Below are positions 37,501-47,985 of a DNA stretch of 64,000 bases, in pieces. Every line of letters begins with the position of its first letter. Within the stretch, counting starts at the first letter, position 1. Location of the stretch: the NCBI RefSeq assembly GCF_030272615.1, contig NC_081409.1, forward strand, positions 526,368,975 through 526,432,974, given 5' to 3'. The notes beneath the pieces are model-generated. The model was not told the origin of the DNA and did not search any database. It saw only the letters and a program-made list of their open reading frames with translations. Origin of the DNA: Cryptomeria japonica (Eukaryota > Streptophyta > Pinopsida > Cupressales > Cupressaceae). The position numbers and the translations under genes were made by a program.

Positions 37501-38884
37501 AATGAATTTCGATTTAATAAGAACTGTGTTTTGGGTATCATATTTTTGATGATATACATTCTTCCCAAATACAAAAGGGTTTCAAACACCCAAACAGCTG
37601 TGAGGAATAACACACCTCCATTAAATCTATTGATTTTTATTAACAAAACCAGGCATGGCAAAAAGAATCATATTAACACAATGGTCTAACTATGAAATTT
37701 TCTTGAAGAACACAAGCCACAAGCATGGATTTTAACCCACAATTCCAAATTTAGAACTGATAACAATATTTAAAAGGTTGGATTTTGCCAACAATCAATT
37801 TCACCCAACAGACCATTTCAAAACAACAAGGAAGAACAGTTAAGATAAATCCTACCTCCATACGCATTCCTGGAATAGCTGAAGGAGAGCCCAATCCTGC
37901 CAGATCCAGAAGAACTATCTTCCTCCCCAAAACCCCCAATTTTATCCAAAACTACTTTCCAACCAAAAAAATTCTCCAAAATGTCCATCCCCCAAAATTT
38001 CCCCAAATTTTAGGTTATAAGGAAGAGTTGACCAAAATTCCATTTTTGGAATTAAAATTTTTATTTAAAAATAACTCTCCAAATTAATTCTTTTCTAACT
38101 ATAGCAACAAATTGACTTGCTTTTCAATTCAAAATTGATTTCTTCCTTTAATTCAATTTAACCTTTCTAATTTCAAAAGTCAACAGAATACAATTAAATC
38201 TATTGCAATTAAATACAAAACTTTCTTTTCAACAGCATATACAAAATGCATTTAATATTCAAAATCAGTCATTTAATCGAACTTACTCCCAATTTAAAAC
38301 GAGAAATCCAATATCAACGAAAATCGCATAACGAAATCCCGATTAATTTAGTCCATTAATCTCTAATGCACAAATACATATTTAATCAAGATAATTACTA
38401 AGGACCAATTAATCAATTTAACCATGCACACCAAGCACGCAAACCGAGAAGGTCAACCAAACAGACGACTCGCAAACTCAAACAAAAAGGGAACACCGAC
38501 GACGACTGACGATGCTCACTTGAGCACGACGAAGGTCAACTAGGGTCTTACGACCACCTAATCCAACTCTAAGGATTAAAGAGGTACACTCAGACCTTCA
38601 AATCCAGGTGAAGACGAACCTCGCACTCATGCGGCATTGTACCTGAAATTTCTTGCAACCAAGAGTCATACATGCATACGTATATAAAATTTAATGAAAG
38701 CGTTAGCCCAATATTAATACCACGAAATAGGTACACTAACAACTTGCATAAACTAGTGTGAAAACCACATCAACAGCTATGCATTAAATCAACATCTGAC
38801 TATAACATTATATTAAGATAAACTAACCAAGATTAAACCAAGATTAAACCAAGATTAGAGATTGATTAGGGTAGGGGTACTACA
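34574..38884 (-). repeat. Giant solo LTR of family C (minus orientation, 4311 bp)
   Basis: In its own sense it begins TGTAGTACCCCTACCC and ends GGGGCATTACA, flanked by TAATT at 34569-34573 and 38885-38889. Blocks match 9784-14158 in reverse: 35751-35990 pairs with about 13130-13350 (the GGGGGCCG...CCCAAAGTGG block), and 38560-38650 pairs with about 10145-10215. No PBS, PPT or protein domain is enclosed. It carries a GC-rich island at 37124-37395. Confidence 0.82.
37124..37395. other. GC-rich island inside solo LTR C
   Basis: A segment rich in GCGGC, CTGCGGCC and GGGGAGG lies in otherwise AT-rich LTR DNA, preceded by poly-A/T tracts. Reading frames exist on both strands (37110-37403 and 37101-37385), but they are compositional and I recognise no protein. 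The equivalent zone of the other LTR C copy is not similar, so the island may be acquired. Confidence 0.6.
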
Positions 38885-39550
38885 TAATTTTAGATTTGAT
38901 GATCTTTTCTTTTTGGAATTTCTATTGTGATGTTGTTGTCTATAGTGGTTGTTCCATATGTTGAGTTTTTCGGGCCACATTTTGTGTTAAGTGTAGTCTC
39001 TATCATGTTCACTTCGAACCCCTAATAGTGTGTGCAAGGGAGGACACCATGGAGAAGTGTACTAGACTTGACAAACAATTAGATAATGATGATGTTAGTT
39101 GAGTAAATAAAACATGTGTATAGGATGAAATGAACTCATAAATTTTAAAGATTTTATGGAATGTTAGATAGAAGAGCATTGGAATTTGAGGACTTTGTAG
39201 TATATGAAATAGTTTAATGCAAAAGGAATTGTTGATTTCATATTTTCAATGGCTTCTTATAAATATATATCATTATAATTAATATATTATAGTGCTTGAA
39301 TGATTTTATTACATGAAATATGCATCGAATTTTTGTATTAGAGTAACGTAGCGGAAGTGTGGTAGAGACTGGGAAGTTTGAATGTTGTAAATCTTGTTTT
39401 CCCTCGAGTTTATAGGATATAACTTTTTTGAAAATTGTGTATTATTTTGATTTTAATTGGGCTTGAAGGGAGTTTAATGAAGGAAATTTTCCTCATATAG
39501 GTGTATGGCATGGCTTCCTCAATAACATAAGGATGTACCTATGTGTAAAT
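38885..39550 (+). other. Internal region of the base LARD, fourth piece
   Basis: Non-coding. The block near 38990-39060 (around CCTAATAGTGTGTG) matches the LARD interior at 18430-18500. It ends with TAAAT (39546-39550), the TSD of the Copia element. Confidence 0.65.
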
Positions 39551-40543
39551 TGATAGTTCTGATACTTAATATAAGTATAGATCCAATAGCCAACAAGATG
39601 AGAGGGGGGGGAGGTGAATCATACACACTTAGTCATCCATAAAAACATCAGATTCAACCTCGGTAGCATATATATCAGTCATATAACCAAAACTATCAAA
39701 CATGCAAACTCAAAAGCATATGAACAATATAAACCTCATAACACCAGATTTAACGTGGAAACCCAAATAGGGAAAAACCACTGTGGGATTTTGGACCCAC
39801 TAAGAAATATACTCTTCTAGAGTATGCTCGGTTAAAAGCAAATCCTGTTAAAGATTACAAACACATTGCTAGATGTGACCCGGTTAAGGGATTTCCCTCA
39901 GATCTGTTAGGATTTTCACTTTGTTAGAAGTGACCTTGTCAAAGGATTTCAAACACTCAATCAGAATGTCACCTTGCTAGAGGATTTACATATAAGACTG
40001 TTAAGTCCACTCGGTTAAGAGATTTTCTGTCACTTTCACAAAATAACAGTAATAAAAATCTATCTACAACTTCACATCTAAAATGCTAAAGCAGATTCCT
40101 ATTTGTTCAATACAATTTAGACATAGAACTAATCTTGTCTATCTGCTAGGCTTCTATACTCTGTTATTCTAACAGGTCTTCAAGCTTCTGTTCTTGGTAA
40201 TCACTATGTAGCATCCCTGTGCATACACTTGCTCGCATTCATTGTTTATCAACAGTTTCCTATTTATAAACAATGAGGTAACCGCTTAATCTCCTTGATC
40301 ACATTTCCCATGATCAATCATAGCCATCAGATCTTCAATCTTGTCCAGGTTCAATGCATCTTTTGATCTGAAAACATTTTACCCCACCTTGGAGCTTGCA
40401 AAATAGTCTTGGAACTTGTGCCAGGTTATTGCGGTTCAATCTGAAATGTAGATCTTTATGCCAACTTTCCATTGCCTTAGATTCGTTAACAAACTTCTTC
40501 CATGGCTTACCAATCATTGATCTACTCCAGCTCATCAGCTTCT
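39551..40543 (-). repeat. 3' LTR of Copia-1, part left of element A
   Basis: Collinear with 52647-53640 of the intact LTR. It contains the reverse of the C-rich motif near 39600 and a reverse-strand TATA box (TTTATAAATAGG, about 40257-40270). It ends with CTTCT (40539-40543), duplicated at 47456-47460. Confidence 0.9.
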
Positions 40544-40602
40544 TGTTGGCATATGGACACTCCAATGAGACATTGTGTGTGATTGAAGGTTTTGTCATTG
40601 AT

Positions 40603-40834
40603 GGCAACCTTGCAATCCTATGGCATCGGCAAGACATTATACTGGCAAAAGCATTACACAGGCAACCTTGCAATCCTATGGCACCGGCAAGACATTATAC
40701 TGGCAAAAGCATTACACAGGCAACCTTGCAATCCTATGGCACCGACAAGACATTATACCGGCAAAAGCATTACACAGGCAACCTTGCAATCCTATGGCAC
40801 CGACAAGACATTATACCGACAAAGCATTATTCAA
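40603..40834. repeat. 58-bp tandem repeat, four units
   Basis: Units start at 40603, 40661, 40719 and 40777, each beginning GGCAACCTTGCAATCC. The 3' LTR has four matching units from 46522, 46580, 46638 and 46696. The LTR of copy 1 has one. It lies in U3, upstream of the TATA box, where such repeats often act as enhancers. Confidence 0.92.
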
Positions 40835-41007
40835 ACAAGACAGTGCACCGGCATCAGCAAGATCAATCTACACTGGCACTGGCATAGAAGATGTACATCG
40901 GCACAGAAGGAAATATGTATACCGGCACCAAGGCCGACAGGATTTTTGATATGTAATATTTTGTTTATTATTGTAAGCCGACTTGGTAAATTGTAAAATG
41001 ACTCTTG

Positions 41008-41017
41008 TATATAAAAG
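41008..41017 (+). promoter_or_regulatory. TATA box of element A 5' LTR
   Basis: TATATAAAAG. The matching TATATAAAAC is at 46926-46935 in the 3' LTR. It would drive the genomic RNA. Confidence 0.65.
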
Positions 41018-41541
41018 AGATCATTGTAGACTTTTATAGAATATGGATAGGAAGTATAAATAAATTATAAGGCAGACCTAATGTTCGAATTGTAGGTCAA
41101 GGGTATATGTAAAGAACAGAGCAAGAACCGGTACTGAATCTGGCATTGAAGATGCTATTGTAAAGTAGTACAGAATATTGGATTTGCATAATCCTCATTG
41201 TAAGTCAGTGTGACTTCTTATTGAGCAGTGAGCTCTAGGCAGTTGGCCTTCCTGCATGTGCAGGCCCCTATTGTAAGTAATATTCTCTTATTGGCCAGTA
41301 AGTGAATATTATGGGTCACAAATCCCACCAAGGTTTTTCCCACACCGGGTTTCCTCGTTAAACATCTTGTGTTATGGTGTTCTTTTCATGTGGATGTTTT
41401 TGATTCTGTTATTTACATTAATTCTTGCATACTGGTATACTGTTATTTTATGTTCTGCATATTCAATTTTAAGAAAATTACATTACCGGTCAGATATTGA
41501 TTCACCCCCCCCCTCTCAGTATCTATGGGAACCCTAACAAT

Positions 41542-41553
41542 TGGTATCAGAGC
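41542..41553 (+). other. Primer-binding site of element A copy 2
   Basis: TGGTATCAGAGC lies two bases after the LTR. It is an exact match to the common plant initiator-Met tRNA PBS and identical to that of the Copia-1 element hosting it. Confidence 0.9.
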
Positions 41554-41610
41554 TTGGTCCTCTATTTTCAGAAGCCTAACAGCTTGAGGAAGATCTTGAC
41601 ACCGATAAAG

Positions 41611-42768
41611 ATGGAAAATCTGATGAAGCAACTTGAAGGAGCTCTTACTGACTATGATGCAAAGAAGTTGAAAAATATCAAATTAGAAGATGATTTAAAA
41701 GCAGCTTAGGACATTATTCAGGCACTTCAATAAAATCTTATTGTTACAAGAAATAAGAGAAGAGAACTTTGTGAAAAATTGCAAAATGAGAATGATGAAA
41801 AGGAATCACTAAATGATATAATAAGCAAATTGAAACAAGAGATCATGACAACAAAAAATGAAATGCAGGATATGACTATGAGATTTTGCAAAGAGATTGA
41901 GGATAGAAAGAAGAATGAAGAAGAGTTGACCAAAAGACTAAGTGATGCAGCAAATGAGAACACAAGACTTAGCTATGAAAATGACATGTTGAAGACAGAT
42001 CTGATGCATACTCAGAATGACTCAAATGAACTAATGAGACAAAAAGAAATATTGGAAAGGGAATTGGAAACTGCAAATCAACACAAAGAAAAATTCAAGA
42101 AAGGCTCAGAAGAACTTGGTACCTTATTGAAGAATCAAAAACCCAAAGGTGACACTTCTGAAATTGGATTTGAAGTTGGAGAAAGCTTCGGTACTGCAAA
42201 TACCCAGGATCACAACAAACCGGTAAGACCTTCTAATACTTACAAATTCAATGGAAAATGCTTTAACTACAATATATATGGTCATAGGGCAAATGAATGT
42301 AGATCTAGGAATTATCAGAACATCAATCCTCCCACCGGTCAATGCTCCAAATGCAACAAAATTGGTCATAACTCTGAAAATTGCAGAATGAATGTAAGAT
42401 GTTATGTTTGTGGAAGATTTGGTCATTTACCAAATAAATGCAGAACACAAACAGGCATAGGTTATGGGAAAACTATTCAAAAAAATAATGTAACTTGTTA
42501 TGCATGTAACAAGATTGGTCATATTGCTAAATTTTGTAGAAGTAAAGGTACACCGGTAGATAACAAAAGCACTAGTTTGAAAGGTAAAGAAAAGGTTGAA
42601 GATGTTAAGCAAGAATTCTCAAAGAAATGGATTAGGAAAGGTGATCTAAATATTGGGGATACTCCTCCACTGGTAGAACCAACAAATGCTCCACCAACAG
42701 GACAATATGATGCTCCACCGGTAGGACAAAGCAATGCTCCACCGGCAGGATGTTCTTCATCAAGTTGA
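41611..42768 (+). pseudogene. gag: Gag-like protein of element A: coiled coil plus four CCHC knuckle positions
   Basis: One frame runs from the ATG at 41611 (MENLMKQLEGALTDYDAK) to a TGA at 42766, about 385 codons, with two in-frame stops: a TAG at about 41707 and a TAA at about 41731. The rest is open. Residues from about 55 to 170 are Lys/Glu/Asn-rich and predicted coiled coil. Four knuckle positions follow: a degenerate one at 42259-42300 (second Cys is Tyr) and three intact C-X2-C-X4-H-X4-C at 42343-42384, 42400-42441 and 42496-42537. The C-terminus is Pro-rich with repeated APPVGQ-like units. The UBN2-type capsid domain seen in the Copia-1 gag is missing. It probably binds nucleic acid. 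In a Copia element the pol domains would come next, and here they are absent. Confidence 0.85.
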
Positions 42769-42922
42769 AGAAAATTGTCTTGAGGGTTTGGCAAACAAAT
42801 GACACATGTGCTATTATTCCCTCGGTTAGAGAAAAGAAGTTGAAAATCATTCATTATCGGCAAACAAAGTTAAGCTAATACATTATCGGCAAGCAATTAA
42901 TGTGGTAGGTAGTAGAAAAGAC

Positions 42923-42933
42923 TTTATAAAATA
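42923..42933 (+). promoter_or_regulatory. Possible internal promoter of the large ORF
   Basis: TTTATAAAATA lies in the 306-bp gap between gag and the large ORF, 142 nt before its ATG. It is followed by a pyrimidine-rich stretch and a leader with no other ATG obvious before 43075. This would suit a separate transcript for the second ORF. The evidence is sequence pattern only. Confidence 0.4.
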
Positions 42934-43074
42934 AGGTTTTTGGCTCCATTTCATTTCACTGTGAATTCAAACTTTCAGAGAGCACGAAGATTTCCGAGCT
43001 AAGGCATTTTAAGCAAAGAGGCAAAGCACTTCAGCAATCAATCCATCCAAAGGCAGAAAAAGGTATTTATCATC

Positions 43075-46000
43075 ATGGCATCTTCCTCTGCACCTGAATT
43101 CATAGAAAACCCTATAGTAGTCGAAGTTATAAAATGACCTAGGCCCATGTTTCAACTAGTTCCCGAGGTAGCTAAGAAAGATGACAACACAGGTGCTTTT
43201 TCAAAAATTCCAAAACGTGTTGTTTATGCAGAAGACCCTAGAATGTATATTCATTGCAACATAGAGGAATTAGGTGATGAAGAAATCAAAAACGTGTATA
43301 AGTCTGTTATATGTGACGACTCCAGGAATGTGAAACCTGAACATAAAATTGTTGAAACCCTAGGATTCACTGAAATCCTCTGCATTCCTGAATTTCCCAA
43401 GGAAGTGGTTAGGATAGTTTTAAGTAGGGTACATGGTTCATTCTTTTGGCTTGACTCAGTGCATAAAATTACAAAGGAAGCTGTGAAAGCAGTAATAGGG
43501 TTACCTTCCACCGGTAACAGACCTGACAAAACCAAGAAGGTCTCCAATGACTTAGTAACAAACTTAACTGGTCCAACATCCGATAAGAGATCATTGAGGG
43601 TTAATGATGTGACCGATACAAATGTTAGATTTGTTAGCATGATTTTAGGTTACAAAGCAACTCATGCTAATAGGCTTAACTCGGTTTCTAGTTTATGCAT
43701 AAAGAGTGCTTATGATATGGTTAAGGACAATGTGCAAATTGATATCTATGAATGGTTAAAGGATGAGTTAATTGACAATTTAGCAAAAATCAAGAAGGAT
43801 AAGAAAGGAACCTTTAGATTTGGAAATTTACTTGTATGCTTAATGCTACATATAACCAAACAGGCTCTTGGTATAGGCAACAAGGATTTTGGATTTGACA
43901 TACCGGTAGGAAAACAATTGTCTGACTTATTCAACAACATGGGTGAAAACAGAGAAAAGAATATCAATGAGTATTTCCAAGCACTAAAGGTCAGAATGAA
44001 TAAGAGGATCAGACTATCACAGGAAATTGTCAACAAATATAAGGATGATATATGTTTTGTAATAAAAAAGGATGAGATCTGGATGGAAGTAGTCATCCCA
44101 AGGACAATCTGGGTAACAGAGATGGGGTATGAAACAGATGACCACATAGTGGAAACTTATGCCAAAGCACTTCTGGAAGCCCCCAATGAACCAAAGGAAG
44201 AAGTATTTGGTAGTTCTGAGACCATTGAAAGTCAAATTCAATCTAAGAAGAGAGTGAAAAAGGTTGAGGCATTTGTGAGAAAAGGAACCAGACAAGGAAA
44301 AGCCATAAAAGAAGATGTATTAAAGAAAACCGGCATAACTGAAGATGAGTTGGCAGCCCAACAACCTGAAACTCATCTATCACCGGTATGCACTTCCTCA
44401 GAAGGAGATATACCAGCAACTTTCAAAAGAGTTGTCAGGAAAAGAGACCCCTCACCGGTAACCACTCCTTCACCTAGAAGGACAAGACAAAAGCAACAAG
44501 CCGTAAGATCTCCGGTCAAGAAAGTCACACCTAAGAAGAAGTTGACCCCCAAAAAGAAGAAGAAGACAAACACTGACTTGGCTCCTCTTGACATATTACT
44601 GAATAAGATCACAGAGGAAGGTAAATTGAAAAACATAGGGAAAATCTATGACACCCTATCAGATGATGAGAAAGGACAAGTTGAAGAGAGTGTCATATTA
44701 CACATGGACATGTATAAAAAGTTTTTGTTGCAAGTCTTAAATGAAATTCCTGATGAACTATATAAAAGACTTGAGGCCAGAAGGCAAGGAATAATTGAGT
44801 TGGATAAGAAAATAAAAATAGAAAAATTACTTGCAGTATACCCGGTCAACTCTCCTAAGGAAATTGATGATCTGATAGCTCAGGCCAACCGGATAGTTTT
44901 TTCCACTGCACACCAGCAAATATCACTAATGGCAGGTAGAGTTACTGAAGTTTCAAAGGAAACATAAGATGGTTGGGATACATTCTTGGTTGAAAAGGAA
45001 AAACAAGAAGAATATAGGAATCCCAAGCCCATTCTAGTATATCAGAAGGACAAAGGGAAAGGTAAAGTTGGTGGACCACCAAGTATCAAGATTAGAGACA
45101 ACTTACCCCCACCTCCTTTAAATACTCCATCGGTAAAAACAAAAACTACAGAAGATCAACCGACAGCTGAGAGTATGGACACAGAGGATAATAATCCTAA
45201 TCCTGAAGTCCTATATACTATAAATGTTGATACTTAGAAAATCAACATAGTGGTAGATAAGGATACAATAGATAAATCAGGAAACAAAGAGCAATCGGCA
45301 GCAGATTTAGAGAAAAAGATGGAATCTGGAACACAAACAAAGAAACCAACAGAGCTAAAGGCTCCAGAACAGAAGCCACTGGTAAGAAATGATGCAGGAA
45401 AACCAGTGCTTAAAGAGATGTAGACACAAATAGACCTACCAAAGGTCAATACTAGCATGGTCACTTCCACCGGCACTCAGTTTGTTGGATCACCATCAAA
45501 TGTAACAGAGGTATTGCTTGAATCTATCAAGAAAATAACTGATTATAGCTCACAAGCTTATAAAGCGATAGATGATTCAATTCCTATTTTGAAATCAATA
45601 GCTCCAAATTGTAATATAGCCAACAAAGATTCTTTAGACCAGTTGGATACAATTTGTAAATATATTTCTGGAAATTTTGAACAAACAAAGGTAGAATCTG
45701 TAAAGGAAAGTGTAGAAAAAGAGAAACATAAATTCTTTGAGGAAGGAATAAAGAAGTGTAACAGGGAATTTGACACACTTCTACCAGAACTGTGCAATTT
45801 ATTGAAAGAGCACAAAACTCTGTACAAAGACACCTGTAAGATAAACTTTTTGACCATAGATGTAGACAAAAAGATGAGCAAGGTACAGGAAGAGATAAAT
45901 AAACTTGCAGATAATTTTGTTAACTCACCCGATGCATTTTCAACTTTTGAGGAAAAGATAACAAATTTTGAGGAAGAATTGCTCAAATTAGAAAGAGAGA

Positions 46001-46251
46001 AAGAGAAAATAATAAACAAGGCAAAATTCTTGAGATCTAAACTAAGTCCAAGATTGGACTATTTAGCATCTCTGCGGAAGGAAATCTCAGAGGCACTAAC
46101 ACAGGGAAGAAAAACACCAGCAGAGAACTTGCAACATCTCAAAGGTACAGTATACAGAACTGAGATAGCAATAAAAGAAAGCAAGAAGTTTATGGATGGA
46201 ATGAAATTAATTTTGGGAGATATTCTTCAGATAATAACCACCCAACTATAA
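43075..46251 (+). pseudogene. Large unknown ORF of element A (about 1058 codons, four stops)
   Basis: One frame, without frameshift, runs from the ATG at 43075 (MASSSAPEF) to a TAA at 46249. It is interrupted by a TGA at 43135 (a CGA expected), a TAA at 44965 and TAGs at 45235 and 45421, so this copy is dead but only lightly damaged. Residues about 25-390 look globular (for example EHKIVETLGFTEILCIP, VKAVIGLPS, YEWLKDELIDNL, VIPRTIWVTEMGYETD). A basic Pro/Ser/Lys linker near residues 455-505 resembles a nuclear localisation signal (KKVTPKKKLTPKKKKK). A second helical part, an acidic linker and a C-terminal coiled coil from about 870 follow. I see no RT, integrase, protease, transposase or envelope transmembrane features. 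The function is unknown. Plant LTR elements do sometimes carry extra ORFs near the 3' LTR. Confidence 0.8.
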
Positions 46252-46304
46252 GGTTGAATTTATGGATTGGTACAACTACAAAATCTACTAACCTTTGTCA
46301 ATGA

Positions 46305-46461
46305 TGCCAAAGGGGGAGTAGTAGGATGAGAAAATTCAAAGCACAGGGATCACATGCTTAGGGGGAGCTCTCACATTTTTGTTAACATTTTTGGCCTACA
46401 CATTTTTGGATATCTTTTTGAAATTTCTCATGAGTGTTGCCATCAATGCCAAAGGGGGAGA
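46305..46461 (+). promoter_or_regulatory. Repeated polypurine tracts of element A copy 2
   Basis: TGCCAAAGGGGGAG at 46305-46318, TTAGGGGGAG near 46359-46368, and TGCCAAAGGGGGAGA at 46447-46461 adjoining the 3' LTR. The order matches copy 1. Confidence 0.8.
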
Positions 46462-47455
46462 TAGTTGGCATATGGACACTCTAATGAGACATTGTGTGTG
46501 ATTGAAGGTTTTGTCATTGATGGCAACCTTGCAATCCTATGGCACGGGCAAGACATTATACCAGCAAAAGCATTACACAGGCAACCTTGCAATCCTATGG
46601 CACCAGCAAGACATTATACCAGCAAAAGCATTACACAGGCAACCTTGCAATCCTATGGCACCAACAAGACATTATACCGGCAAAAGCATTACACAAGAAA
46701 CCTTGCAATCCTATGGCACCGGCAAGAATTATACTAGCAAAGCATTATTCAAACAAGACAGTGCACCGACATCAGCAAGATCAATCTACACCGGCACCGG
46801 CACAGAATATGTACACCGGCACAGAAGGAAATATGTATACCGGCATAGAGGCCGACAATTTTTTTGATATGTAATATTTTGTTTATTATTGTAAGCCAAC
46901 TTGGCAAATTGTAAAATGACTCTTGTATATAAAACAGATCATTGTAGACTTTTATAGAATATGGATAGGAAGTATAAATAAATTATATGGCAGACCTAAT
47001 GTGCGAATTGTAGGTCAAGGGTATATGTAAAGAATAGAGCAAGAACCGGTACTAAATCTGGCATTGAAGATGCTATTGTAAAGCAGTACAGAATATTGGA
47101 TTTGCATAATCCTCATTGTAAGTCAGTGTGACTTCTTATTGAGTAGTGAGCTCTAGGCAGTTGGCCTTCCTGCATGTGCAGGCCCCTATTGTAAGTAATA
47201 TTCTCTTATTGGCCAATAAGTGAATATTTTGGGTCACAAATCCCACCGAGGTTTTTCCCACACCGGGTTTCCTCGTTAAACATCTTGTGTTATGGTGTTA
47301 TTTTCATGTGGATGTTTTTGATTCTATTATTTACATTAATTCTTGCATACCGGTATACTATTACTTTATGTTCTGCATATTCAGTTTTAAGAAAATTACA
47401 TTACCGGTCAAATACTGATTCACCCCCCCTCTCAGTATCTGTGGGAACCCTAACA
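46462..47455 (+). repeat. 3' LTR of element A copy 2
   Basis: 994 bp. It starts TAGTTGGCATATGG, where the terminal TG has become TA, and ends GGGAACCCTAACA. Differences from the 5' LTR are concentrated in CCGG-like sites (CCGG against CTGG or CCAG). CTTCT follows. Confidence 0.92.
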
Positions 47456-47460
47456 CTTCT

Positions 47461-47985
47461 TTCATTAAATACCACATGCAAACATTTAATGCTTTCTATT
47501 ATAGCTCGGTAACAACTTGGTAACAACTCAGTGAATACTAAACTTCACTCGGTTAGACATTCAGCCTTCATTAACTGATAGTGATAACCTTAGGGTTTAC
47601 CGACTAGGTTCTTTGCTTGATAACATAGTATAGTATTAACCTTTACATTTTACAACATATGTATGATGTTAAAACAATCTAAAACATCATGATCTCATCA
47701 TTGTCTGACTCGGTACTAGTTGCCCATTGAATACCTTATTCATCCCCTTATTCATCATATTCTTTCCTGTGTCTTTCACTGACTTCTTCATATCATACTT
47801 CTCCAGATATGGCAACATCATACTGAATTAGAAAATCAATTTCTTGACATCAATGACAAAATAATAATATCAAGATAGTAAAACATCTTTAATCAGTTAT
47901 GTCCATGATCATCAACAACCTTCTCAATATCCTTAAGAAATGCCAATAATCTTTCATTGTCTGTTATAATGCAATATTGCCAACA
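47461..47985 (-). repeat. 3' LTR of Copia-1, part right of element A
   Basis: Continues the LTR after the CTTCT duplication (47456-47460) and ends GCCAACA. In its own sense the LTR starts TGTTGGCAATATTGC. Confidence 0.9.

Larger units (their letters stand above)
40544..41539 (+). repeat. 5' LTR of element A copy 2
   Basis: 996 bp from TGTTGGCATATGG to GGGAACCCTAACA. It includes four tandem 58-bp units, a TATA box (TATATAAAAG, 41008-41017), a duplicated-looking TTGGCC segment near 41240-41300, and the motif GATTCACCCCCCCCTCTCAG 20-40 bp before its end. Confidence 0.92.
40544..47455 (+). mobile_element. Element A copy 2: complete non-autonomous LTR retrotransposon with gag and a novel ORF, no pol
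   Basis: This is a 6912-bp element with LTRs 40544-41539 and 46462-47455 and an exact CTTCT TSD. The intact Copia LTR at about 53637-53650 shows the empty site. It has an initiator-Met PBS, a gag-like ORF (41611-42768), a TATA-like element, an unknown roughly 1058-codon ORF (43075-46251) and three PPT-like tracts. No protease, integrase, RT or RNase H motif is present in any frame of the interior. It is therefore a trans-mobilised element. A second copy lies at 1-4170. Confidence 0.93.

Noticed and set aside
40335-40996. Several overlapping ORFs of 109-163 codons at the 5' LTR of element A, and again at 46465-46874.
   Set aside because: They read through the 58-bp tandem repeat in three frames. 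Repeated AILWHRQ-type text comes from the DNA repeat.
43075-46251. Envelope-like protein in the sense of SIRE-type Copia elements.
   Set aside because: A coiled coil is present, but I see no signal peptide, no transmembrane segment and no furin-like site. The position directly after gag also differs.
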